Of a DNA stretch of 14,500 bases, positions 1 through 6,996 are shown in pieces. A program made the translations under genes and the position numbers. The notes under the pieces were generated by a model that ran no database searches, was not told the origin of the DNA, and worked only from the letters and a program-made list of their open reading frames with translations. Numbering within the stretch: the stretch's first letter is position 1; each line of letters begins with the position of its first letter. Source of the stretch: Dehalococcoidales bacterium (GTDB taxonomy: Bacteria > Chloroflexota > Dehalococcoidia > Dehalococcoidales > UBA2162); assembly GCA_030648675.1 (NCBI GenBank), contig JAUSGV010000057.1:1-14500 (forward strand), given 5' to 3'.

Positions 1-870
1 GAATATCCGAAGGTTGTCGGCGGAATCGATGCTGAAAGTGCCAGAGTCGCCATGGAGATGTATAAGACAATCGTAAAAGGTGGCGTCTATACAACGGATA
101 TAACGTCCGCTGAAGTTGCCAAGACCGTGGAAAACGCTTACCGGGACGTCCAGATAGCGTTCGCAAATGAGGTGGCCTTACTTTGTGAATCGTTCGGAGT
201 GGACGTCTACGACATTCGAAAATATGTGAATGGCCTTCCGGATGACCCTTCGACCCCCCATGCCAACCCTATCAGAAACATGCATTTCCCGGGAGCCGGT
301 GTCGGCGGACATTGCCTTCCTAAAGACACTTGGCTGTTGATAAACAGCTATCGTGAATACGCTGAAAAAACGAATCCCTATCCAACCTCTGTTCTGGCTG
401 ACGCAAGGCATCTAAATGATTGGATGCCTGTCCACATGGCGGATCTAATTGAATCTGGTCTGAAAGAAGCGGGAGGGGAACTGAAAGGTTCACGGATTGG
501 CGTTCTTGGTTATGCCTTTCTGGAAAACTCGGATGATGCGAGGAACAGCCCAAGCGCTACTCTCCTGAAAGAATTAGAGAAAAGAGGTGCAACGTTCCGA
601 ATTCACGACCCGTTTGTAACAAAAGATTCCGGATATGAGATAAGTCAGGACCTGGACGACACTTTGAAAGGGTGTGACGCGGTGGCGATAATGACCAAGC
701 ATGACGAATACACGTCGCTGGAACCGGGTAAATTAAAACAATTATTGAGCCGCAATGTAATAGTCGACGGCAGAAATGTCCTGGATCCGGTAATTTTTAT
801 GGACGATGGTTTCGTTTACCGGGGAGTCGGAAAAGGCAAAGCAATGAAGAAACTCGAGAGGAAGGTGTAA
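1..870 (+). CDS. Nucleotide-sugar 6-dehydrogenase (UDP-GlcNAc/UDP-ManNAc dehydrogenase family), 5'-truncated by window edge
   Basis: The frame is open from base 1, so the N-terminal NAD-binding Rossmann domain lies outside the window; 289 residues of a protein usually about 420 long remain. Visible residues 36-57 hold the conserved AE..K..EN stretch of the central domain. The catalytic cysteine sits in GVGGHCLPKD (residues 100-109, Cys105), a form nearer WecC/WbpA than UDP-glucose dehydrogenase (GGSCFPKD). The C-terminal UDP-binding domain starts near residue 145 with IGVLGYAF, followed by a D-x-R-x-SP-like segment. The family oxidises C6 of a UDP-sugar to the uronic acid in two NAD+-dependent steps in the cytoplasm. 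The next gene starts 1 nt after the TAA and encodes a WbpB/GnnA-like 3-dehydrogenase, the same order as in diamino-uronic acid pathways, so UDP-GlcNAc is the favoured substrate (inference). The family call is firm; the substrate is not. Confidence 0.9.
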   Translation, partial: EYPKVVGGIDAESARVAMEMYKTIVKGGVYTTDITSAEVAKTVENAYRDVQIAFANEVALLCESFGVDVYDIRKYVNGLPDDPSTPHANPIRNMHFPGAGVGGHCLPKDTWLLINSYREYAEKTNPYPTSVLADARHLNDWMPVHMADLIESGLKEAGGELKGSRIGVLGYAFLENSDDARNSPSATLLKELEKRGATFRIHDPFVTKDSGYEISQDLDDTLKGCDAVAIMTKHDEYTSLEPGKLKQLLSRNVIVDGRNVLDPVIFMDDGFVYRGVGKGKAMKKLERKV

Positions 871-871
871 C

Positions 872-1798
872 GTGATTAAGGTTGGAGTGGTCGGTCTCGG
901 TTCTATGGGGCAGCATCACGCGCGAGTGTATTCGCAGCTTAATTGTAATCTCGTGGGGGTGGCCGACATTGATCCGGAACGTGCAAAAGATATTGGAGAA
1001 AAATACAATGTACCGTATTATTCGGATTACCGCAAGCTCCTTGACGAGGTAGGAGCAGTCAGCATTGCCGTACCTACTTCTTTCCACCACACGGTAGCCA
1101 TGGATTTTCTGAATAATTCAGTCCACTGTCTGGTGGAGAAACCAATCGCCTTCGATATGGACGAAGCCAGGGAAATGGTAGGGACTGCCGAAAAGAACCA
1201 TGCAAATCTGGCGGTCGGGCTGATCGAGCGATTTAATCCGGCCGTCATTAAACTCAAGCAAATTATCGAGGAAGGCCTTCTTGGGGACCTCTTGATAATT
1301 TCCTCTCGCCGGGTGTGTCCTTTCGTTTCGAGGATATCAGACACGGGGGCCGTGATGGATACGGCCATTCACGATATAGGGGTCGCGAAATATCTAACCG
1401 GCAAGGAACCTGTTAGCGTCTTCTCCCGGGTTGGCAGTGAAAGAAATTCAAAAGGAGACTACGCCGTGGTTGTTCTGGATTTTGGCTCTACGGAAGCCTG
1501 CATCGAGGTGAACTGGTTTACGCCCCAAAAGGCACGCACCCTCGTAGCCACCGGCAGTAAAGGAGTTGCCTACCTGGATTATATGGAGCAGAGTTTGCGA
1601 GTGGAAAATGCCGTCGGAAGTCAAATTATTCCTGTAGAGAAAGGGGAATCGTTGAAGATCGAACTTAACGACTTTTTAAATAGCATCGAACAAAATAGGA
1701 AACCTTCGGTAGACGGGGTAGAAGGGACCGAGGTCCTCAAAATATCGTTGGAATCGAGTCGAAATAACTATTGTTCGCTCTACGAAATGGCACATTAG
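872..1798 (+). CDS. Gfo/Idh/MocA oxidoreductase, probable UDP-N-acetylglucosamine(-uronate) 3-dehydrogenase
   Basis: A 308-residue protein of typical family length. The N-terminal Rossmann fold shows VGLGSMGQHH (residues 7-16) for NAD(P) binding. The EKP signature is at residues 89-91 and the catalytic-type segment DTAIHDIG at 163-170, with Asp163 and His167 as expected. GLIERFNP (117-124) is typical of the branch containing WbpB/WlbA and GnnA, which oxidise C3 of UDP-GlcNAcA or UDP-GlcNAc to the 3-keto sugar. The product would feed a 3-aminotransferase, and a WbpE-like one lies at 10038-11186. Start: GTG at 872 with AGGAAGG about 7 nt upstream, 1 nt after the previous stop. The gene ends in TAG. 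The superfamily is certain. The 3-dehydrogenase assignment is from motif resemblance and context, and I cannot tell whether the substrate carries a C6 carboxylate. Confidence 0.85.
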   Translation: MIKVGVVGLGSMGQHHARVYSQLNCNLVGVADIDPERAKDIGEKYNVPYYSDYRKLLDEVGAVSIAVPTSFHHTVAMDFLNNSVHCLVEKPIAFDMDEAREMVGTAEKNHANLAVGLIERFNPAVIKLKQIIEEGLLGDLLIISSRRVCPFVSRISDTGAVMDTAIHDIGVAKYLTGKEPVSVFSRVGSERNSKGDYAVVVLDFGSTEACIEVNWFTPQKARTLVATGSKGVAYLDYMEQSLRVENAVGSQIIPVEKGESLKIELNDFLNSIEQNRKPSVDGVEGTEVLKISLESSRNNYCSLYEMAH

Positions 1799-1809
1799 TG
1801 CAATCCTCA

Positions 1810-1818
1810 AAGGGGAAG
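1810..1818 (+). promoter_or_regulatory. Ribosome binding site that sets the glycosyltransferase start
   Basis: AAGGGGAAG lies 6 to 10 nt before the ATG at 1822. It supports that start over the in-frame TTG at 1771 or GTG at 1798, which would overlap the upstream gene and have no comparable site. Confidence 0.6.
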
Positions 1819-1821
1819 AGC

Positions 1822-2613
1822 ATGTATTCCGGGAAGAAGATAGGCGTAATAGTCCCTGCTCACAACGAAGAGGCGTTTGTCGGGTCCGTGATACGTTTTA
1901 TGCCTGCGTTCGTGGACAGGATATACGTCGTGAACGATGCAAGCACGGACGGGACGGCTCAGATAGTTTCGGGAGAGGCGAGCAGAAATAGCAAATTGGT
2001 GCTTATAAACCGTGAGCACAAAGGTGGTGTCGGTGCAGCCGTTCTGAGCGGCCATTCGATGGCTCTACAAGACGGAATGGATGTGCTTGCTGTAATGGCC
2101 GGAGACGGGCAAATGGACCCGGTCTACCTGGAAAGAATAATACAACCGATCGTTGACAATAAGGCGGATTATTCCAAAGGCAACCGGCTATCCAACGGCT
2201 CAGACAGGCAAGAAATGCCGGCATGGAGGCTATTTGGAAATGTCTTATTGACTTACCTGACCAGAATAGCCTCGGGATACTGGAACATCTCCGATCCGCA
2301 AAATGGGTATACGGCTATCTCGGCAAAAACGCTGAAGAAACTTGATGTTGACGGAATTGAACGCGGATTCGCTTTTGAAAACGACATGCTAGTGAGATTG
2401 AATATTGTTGGAGCAAGGGTTGTTGACGTACCGCACTCGGCACTCTATGGCGGGCAAAAATCCAAGATACGCTATTCCCGTTTTATTGCGAGAACCGGTT
2501 GGGTATTGATTAAAGATTCGGTCTGGCGTATCTGGATCAAGTATTTCAGAGGAGACGTGCACGCCGCGCAAGCACTCGCAAAAAGAAATGAAACGAAGGT
2601 AGTACAAAAGTGA
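1822..2613 (+). CDS. Glycosyltransferase family 2 (polyprenyl-phosphate-sugar synthase/DPM1-like)
   Basis: A 263-residue GT-A fold enzyme. It opens with the nucleotide-binding strand IGVIVPAHNEE (7-17), then VVNDASTDGT (36-45), and AGDGQMDP (93-100) in the position of the metal-binding DxD. DPQNGYTA (158-165) resembles the acceptor-side motif of dolichyl/undecaprenyl-phosphate glycosyltransferases. There is no long C-terminal membrane region; residues 220-245 are aromatic and basic and could bind the membrane surface. The likely role is transfer of a sugar from a nucleotide donor to a lipid carrier or growing lipid-linked glycan at the inner face of the membrane (family knowledge plus inference). 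The frame is also open upstream (TTG 1771, GTG 1798), but the ATG at 1822 has a strong ribosome binding site. The TGA stop overlaps the next start in GTGA, suggesting translational coupling. The donor sugar cannot be read from sequence. Confidence 0.85.
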   Translation: MYSGKKIGVIVPAHNEEAFVGSVIRFMPAFVDRIYVVNDASTDGTAQIVSGEASRNSKLVLINREHKGGVGAAVLSGHSMALQDGMDVLAVMAGDGQMDPVYLERIIQPIVDNKADYSKGNRLSNGSDRQEMPAWRLFGNVLLTYLTRIASGYWNISDPQNGYTAISAKTLKKLDVDGIERGFAFENDMLVRLNIVGARVVDVPHSALYGGQKSKIRYSRFIARTGWVLIKDSVWRIWIKYFRGDVHAAQALAKRNETKVVQK

Positions 2614-3455
2614 ATACAAAATCTGTTTCCCGGAACACTTTAGGAAGCCTCGACTTTACCTTGGGAAAATATGAAAATCTCTGCCGGGCTGTCGCTGATT
2701 CAAGCTATATGACCGTAACGCTGGCTGATTATCTTGCGATGCGCAAGCCTGCCAACGGGAAATACATCATCATGCGGCACGACGTCGACAGAATGCCGGA
2801 ACGAGCAGTGGGGACAGCCGAGGTCGAGCGAAGGCATGGGATCAAAGCTACATACTATTTCAGGCAGCAGAAAGGTACCTATATACCTGAAATAATGGAC
2901 CGAATCGGCGCGATGAAACACGAAATTGGTTACCATTACGAGACGCTTGACAAGAGTAGAGGAGATAGAGAGGCTGCAAGGGCTCTTTTCGTGAGGGAAT
3001 TGGCCGGGTTCCGGAGAAGGTATGACGTGAAAACCGTTTGTGCACATGGTAATCCGCTGACGAGGAATGATAATAAGGATATTTGGAAAGGTTCACAATT
3101 CTCAGAACTCGGACTGCTTGGCGAGGCATTTCTTTCGTTGGATTTTCGCCAGTTTGCCTACTTTTCAGATAGCGGACGGACGTGGCTTAAGACCGATAGC
3201 CAGAAAATGCCCGGCAAAGACTCAGTTTCTACCGCATTCGATTATATCGTGCCGAAAAGCACTGATGATGTCATCCGGATTATTCGATGGGGATCATTGC
3301 CGAATATTTGTATTTTAACCCATCCGGAGCGATGGAGCGCAGACATTGCCGGCTATGTTAGCCGTTACCTCCTTGATCTGGCTTTCGCCTGGGGCAAAGT
3401 AGCGATACACGCCTATCGAAGGATGAGTAACAATGAGATTGCTGTTCGGAATTAA
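2610..3455 (+). CDS. Polysaccharide deacetylase-like protein (NodB-type fold, atypical motifs)
   Basis: A 281-residue soluble protein without a signal peptide. MRHDVD (55-60) resembles motif 1 of carbohydrate esterase 4/NodB deacetylases in the variant form common in surface-polysaccharide clusters. HEIGYHYE (104-111) occupies motif 2 and supplies two possible metal-ligand histidines (104, 109). CAHGNP (144-149) and LTHPERW (236-242) provide further conserved-looking histidines. These match the divergent deacetylase-like proteins encoded beside GT2 genes. The probable role is removal of an acyl group from a cytoplasmic glycan intermediate, but activity is unproven. The GTG start at 2610 overlaps the upstream TGA and has GAAGG about 11 nt upstream. 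The 3' end overlaps the next gene by 23 nt, reinforcing an operon. Confidence 0.7.
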   Translation: MNTKSVSRNTLGSLDFTLGKYENLCRAVADSSYMTVTLADYLAMRKPANGKYIIMRHDVDRMPERAVGTAEVERRHGIKATYYFRQQKGTYIPEIMDRIGAMKHEIGYHYETLDKSRGDREAARALFVRELAGFRRRYDVKTVCAHGNPLTRNDNKDIWKGSQFSELGLLGEAFLSLDFRQFAYFSDSGRTWLKTDSQKMPGKDSVSTAFDYIVPKSTDDVIRIIRWGSLPNICILTHPERWSADIAGYVSRYLLDLAFAWGKVAIHAYRRMSNNEIAVRN

Positions 3456-5382
3456 CACGTCGGGACAAGCAAACTTACGAAACGCCTTACCATTGGTAAT
3501 GCTGCTTGTAGCGGGGGCAGCATTTGGTGTAACGCTGCTTTTACGGAGGTACGACCTTTCAATCTTCAGTCTGGTACTGGTCATACCACTCGTTGCAGCA
3601 GCCATATTTCTTATTGCTGGCAAGGAGACAGAAATCGGGGGGCCGTCGGTCCACTTCAGCAGGTTCCGTTTTTCAAACCTTGCCATATTGAATGCCGTCA
3701 TTTTCGCTGCCACCTTAATTCCTCTGTTTGTCAGCTACGTACGGCCCCTGGTGTATTTCATACTTATCGCCATTTACGCAGGTGTGTTGTTTCTGCAAAT
3801 AATCTCAGCCCGACCAAAGTGGACAGATAGTTTGATAGTGGGGCAAATCATAATTTTATCTTTGAACCTGATATGGGGAACAACGCTCAAATACCCGCTT
3901 TATTTCGGCGACACGGATTTACTGGTCCATTTTAATCTTATCGATACCATTATCAAAACCGGGCACGTGGCCGCTTACAACGTGGATTATCTGCACTATC
4001 CCCTGTATCACATTTTTGGCGCATTGGGCGTAGAAATAACCGGAGGCACTTTGAATGTGGTGCTTTTCATTCTTATGGGCGTAGCCTGGCAAATAGGCAT
4101 TATTTTCGCTTTCTTAATTTTCCTGAATCTGAGCAACTCATCGAAACTAGCCGGTATAGCTAGTCTTTTGTTTGCCCTGAGTTCACAGACAATATTCTAC
4201 GGCAGCTATTCAATTGCCCGTTCGTTAGCTTTTGTATTCTTCATTTGCTGGGTGTACCTGATTCTAAAGGCAGGGACGGACAGGCGGTACCTATTCCTTT
4301 CGCTAATCGCTTTGACCGCAATGATCGTGACCCATCACTTGAACGTTCTGTATACGATACCGGTGCTTGGTTTGGTCTATGTTTGCCAGATCATCGTTAA
4401 CAGGTTCAGGCAAGAGCGTCCGCTTAATCCGCTGTTTATATACTTACTTACGATAGGCGCAGTATCGTACTTGATTTGGGTCGCCTCAAACATGACGGAT
4501 TCAACACTTCCGGAAACCATGCGGTCGATGTTGAACGAAACCGGACTTAAGAGTAGCGCCTCACTCACGCACGGCTTCGGTATTTCTGTTATTCTCGGCA
4601 CTCTTTACTATTCGTTTGCGTTCTTTCTATCCCTGTTAGGCATTAAGAGATTTTTCGATCACCTTGCACAAAAAAGCCATTTCTCCGGGACGTTTGCCCT
4701 AACCGGTATTACTGCACTGGTATTGTACGTTCCCGGATTTATGTATTTGTTTCCGTTTTCCGATGTTCTGCTGACGGATAGGGTTATATTAATAGTGTCT
4801 CCGTTCGTAGCTTACCTCATGGCTTACGGCGTGGATTACCTTTGCCGGGCAAAAATATCCTGGGCACCGCTATTCGTAAAAACCGCTTACCCGGCGTTGA
4901 TACCGACCATCTTGCTAATAGCGACGACCTTCTTCTCAGTAATAAGCATAGGGGACGCCAAGGATACCAATTATTTCCCGCACACTGCTACGGTGGATTC
5001 CCCGTATTTTACCGAATCCGAATTGGCTTCTTTTTCATTCCTGGATAACGATGGGAACAAAGCAACGTCCGTTTACACAGACTACGCGGCTTCGAGAAAC
5101 GATTATATGCTCGCGACGTTTGCCAACCGGGAGATCATTAGAACCGGAGGTTTACTCGATATCTCCCCAGGGGCTTATCTTATGCTCAGGACCGGGGAGT
5201 TGCAGAAAAAGCAATCGCTCGGATTTTTGCCGGAAATTTCGGGGCCAACCGACCTGGTCAGATATCCCATCGATCAACTACTGCCGGAGATACGAGTTCT
5301 CGACGGTTCCGCGTCCGCAAGCAAAATATTCTCGGATAAGAATGTACAAATATACGTTGCGAAGGTGGGCTCGACCCCATGA
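3433..5382 (+). CDS. Large polytopic membrane protein, probable GT-C-type glycosyltransferase
   Basis: 649 residues with roughly 12-14 hydrophobic segments through about residue 500, then a hydrophilic C-terminal part of about 140 residues. GT-C enzymes (STT3/AglB, PMT, ArnT) typically carry an acidic pair in the first extracytoplasmic loop; here FGDTDLLVH (158-166) fits that, with Asp160, Asp162 and His166. It is followed by YLHYPLYHIFG (186-196) and THHLN (300-304), the sort of polar residues that line GT-C active sites. I infer transfer of sugar or oligosaccharide from a polyprenyl-linked donor on the outer membrane face. A polysaccharide polymerase (Wzy-like) or an uncharacterised membrane family such as DUF2206 are the alternatives. 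The start at 3433 has AAGGATG about 10 nt upstream and lies inside the previous gene. The stop overlaps the flippase start in ATGA. Confidence 0.6.
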   Translation: MRLLFGINTSGQANLRNALPLVMLLVAGAAFGVTLLLRRYDLSIFSLVLVIPLVAAAIFLIAGKETEIGGPSVHFSRFRFSNLAILNAVIFAATLIPLFVSYVRPLVYFILIAIYAGVLFLQIISARPKWTDSLIVGQIIILSLNLIWGTTLKYPLYFGDTDLLVHFNLIDTIIKTGHVAAYNVDYLHYPLYHIFGALGVEITGGTLNVVLFILMGVAWQIGIIFAFLIFLNLSNSSKLAGIASLLFALSSQTIFYGSYSIARSLAFVFFICWVYLILKAGTDRRYLFLSLIALTAMIVTHHLNVLYTIPVLGLVYVCQIIVNRFRQERPLNPLFIYLLTIGAVSYLIWVASNMTDSTLPETMRSMLNETGLKSSASLTHGFGISVILGTLYYSFAFFLSLLGIKRFFDHLAQKSHFSGTFALTGITALVLYVPGFMYLFPFSDVLLTDRVILIVSPFVAYLMAYGVDYLCRAKISWAPLFVKTAYPALIPTILLIATTFFSVISIGDAKDTNYFPHTATVDSPYFTESELASFSFLDNDGNKATSVYTDYAASRNDYMLATFANREIIRTGGLLDISPGAYLMLRTGELQKKQSLGFLPEISGPTDLVRYPIDQLLPEIRVLDGSASASKIFSDKNVQIYVAKVGSTP

Positions 5383-6143
5383 TGGGTTTCAATATTCGAA
5401 AATCCGTGAGGAAATATTTCTTCAGGGCAAGCGAAGATAAGCCCTACGCAGATGGCAAACCACGTCCTGACGGAGCGGCGAAGTTGTCCGCCCAAGCCGA
5501 ATCCAGGAAATTCACGGGCGACGTGATATGGTTCGCCATTGCACAGTTGTTTGTCTCAATAGTCCTTGGCGTCGTGACCTTACCGGCACTCACCAAATCC
5601 TATGAGCCTCTCGTTTACGGCATTTGGATTCAGATGAATGTGACCGTTGATTTCATCAGCCCCTTGCTGTCCCTTCAACTCGGTCTATCCGCAGTTAGAT
5701 TTTTAGCCGGGGAAGAAAACACCGAAAAAAGGCGGCGAGCTTTGGGAGCCATGCTGTCGGCCACTACTCTAATCGTATTGTTCGCGTCGGCGGCAGGAAT
5801 TGTGTTTTCCAGACAGCTCTCATCTTTTCTGTTCAATAGTCCCGAATATACAACGTACATTGATTTTCTAGTTTTATGGGTAGCCTTCAACTCAGTATTT
5901 AACTTTCTTCAATCATATCTTCGTGCGAGGTCGCGAATAAAGGAAATTTCCATAATCCAGATCATTCTCACGGTCCTGAAAGTGGTGGCAATACTGGTCC
6001 TCGCGACCCGGGCTGCAACAATTGGGAACATTTTCGCCGCGATGGTTACGCTTCAAGTATTATTCACGGTCATAACTCTTGCGATTATCATCAGGGAAAC
6101 CGGTTTCCCGTTCCCTAGATTACGCGGGTTAGGCACCTACTAG
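5379..6143 (+). CDS. Wzx-type polysaccharide/lipid-linked oligosaccharide flippase, N-terminal half (ends at in-frame TAG)
   Basis: 254 residues: a hydrophilic, charged N-terminal leader of about 45 residues, then about six membrane segments beginning with GDVIWFAIAQLFVSIVLG near residue 46. The layout matches the first half of the MATE/MOP flippases that move lipid-linked glycans across the cytoplasmic membrane. The reading frame stops at TAG 6141-6143 (codon 255), but resumes in the same frame with SYGLPQTP and continues as flippase to 6995. The two parts together make about 538 codons, only slightly long for the family. The start is ATG 5379, overlapping the upstream TGA; a second in-frame ATG follows at 5382. 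Alone, this half is unlikely to transport. It may be a recent nonsense mutation, a suppressed stop, or a sequencing or assembly error. Confidence 0.75.
   Translation: MMGFNIRKSVRKYFFRASEDKPYADGKPRPDGAAKLSAQAESRKFTGDVIWFAIAQLFVSIVLGVVTLPALTKSYEPLVYGIWIQMNVTVDFISPLLSLQLGLSAVRFLAGEENTEKRRRALGAMLSATTLIVLFASAAGIVFSRQLSSFLFNSPEYTTYIDFLVLWVAFNSVFNFLQSYLRARSRIKEISIIQIILTVLKVVAILVLATRAATIGNIFAAMVTLQVLFTVITLAIIIRETGFPFPRLRGLGTY
6141..6143 (+). other. In-frame amber codon interrupting the flippase
   Basis: The codons run GGC ACC TAC TAG TCC TAC GGA CTT, i.e. GTY-stop-SYGL, in frame with both halves. The local protein pattern, a short helix end before a Y-G-L-P segment, is what intact Wzx proteins show at the start of transmembrane helix 7. 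One base change to TTG, AAG, CAG, TGG, TCG or TAC would restore a sense codon. TAG also terminates the genes ending at 1798, 8835 and 9906 and the minus-strand gene ending at 14127, so TAG is an ordinary stop here. Confidence 0.9.
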
Positions 6144-6176
6144 TCCTACGGACTTCCGCAGACCCCGGTAGTTATC

Positions 6177-6995
6177 TTGCTGTGGGCCATTACCCTGAGC
6201 GATCGCTACTTCATTACCAAATTCGTCGGACTGACCGAAACGGCAGTATATTCATCTTCCGCCATGCTGGCCGGCCTGGTAGCACTATTTTATTCTCCGA
6301 TCAGCCTGGCGCTTTTACCGCAATTGTCGAGGTTATCAGCCCAAAACCGCAAATCAGATGCCGGAAAGTATTTCGAGTCGTCCATAAAACTATTTTTGAC
6401 ATTGGCTATTCCAACGGCCATCGGGGTTGCCATAATCTCACAGCCCTTGCTGCAAATTCTTACCACTTCTGATTTTTTGGCCGGTAGGGAAGTAGTTTTT
6501 CTGCTAGCGCTTGGCGGGGTTTTTCTTGGTCTTTATCAGCTAAACATAAACCCTATACTGGTCGACCACCGTTCCAAATGGCTGCCGTTGGTGACTTCAA
6601 CAGCTTATCTGACCAGCGTGGCCTTAAATTTTGTCCTTGTGCCCCGCATGGGAATCTTAGGAGCAGCAATATCAAATTGTGTCTCCTTTCTCGTGATCGC
6701 AGTTGTTACCACAGTATGGGTAAAAAATGCCATACTGTTTAGCTTGAATTTATCCTATCTGGGGAAAGTCGCCGCCGCAGCGGGTGCCATGCTGTTAAGC
6801 CTCACTTTCTTTAAAGTTGATACCTTTTTGCAAATGATCTTGGCCGCGTTTGTTGGCTCCGCCGTTTTTGGAGTTGGCCTCGTTTTTTTGGGGGGGATTT
6901 CTCTCAAGGACGGCAGGAATATTTGGAAGACATTTGGAGAAGTTTTGAAATCACTTGTGGAATTCAAGCCGAAGGACAAAGAAAAGGGTGCCTAA
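6177..6995 (+). CDS. Wzx-type flippase, C-terminal half (same frame as the upstream half)
   Basis: The frame is open from 6144 directly after the TAG. The earliest possible start is TTG at 6177, with no Shine-Dalgarno sequence before it; an internal ATG at 6264 also lacks one. An independent gene is therefore not supported, and this is best read as the second half of the protein that begins at 5379. From TTG it has 272 residues with about seven membrane helices. LSDRYFITKF near residues 8-17 is the typical motif after helix 7 of Wzx/MOP flippases, and the C-terminus is a basic tail (KPKDKEKGA). No frameshifts or further stops are present and codon use looks like the neighbours, so any inactivation is recent or apparent. 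The TAA at 6993-6995 is followed 1 nt later by the next ATG. Confidence 0.75.
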   Translation: MLWAITLSDRYFITKFVGLTETAVYSSSAMLAGLVALFYSPISLALLPQLSRLSAQNRKSDAGKYFESSIKLFLTLAIPTAIGVAIISQPLLQILTTSDFLAGREVVFLLALGGVFLGLYQLNINPILVDHRSKWLPLVTSTAYLTSVALNFVLVPRMGILGAAISNCVSFLVIAVVTTVWVKNAILFSLNLSYLGKVAAAAGAMLLSLTFFKVDTFLQMILAAFVGSAVFGVGLVFLGGISLKDGRNIWKTFGEVLKSLVEFKPKDKEKGA

Positions 6996-6996
6996 A

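Noticed and set aside
1771..1821. Upstream in-frame TTG (1771) and GTG (1798) starts for the glycosyltransferase
   Set aside because: They overlap the preceding gene or its stop and lack a ribosome site, while ATG 1822 has a strong one and begins right before the conserved first strand.
3315..3713. A 132-codon minus-strand open frame
   Set aside because: It runs across the junction of two well-supported + strand genes and shows no recognisable protein features.
6141..6143. TAG reassigned to an amino acid (for example pyrrolysine) in this organism
   Set aside because: TAG is the natural end of several other genes here and readthrough of those would not extend any recognisable domain; only this one TAG lies inside a conserved protein.
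6955..6996. GTG start at 6955 for the LamG protein
   Set aside because: It would place a charged segment before the signal peptide and lies inside the flippase gene; ATG 6997 has a ribosome site and a normal signal peptide.
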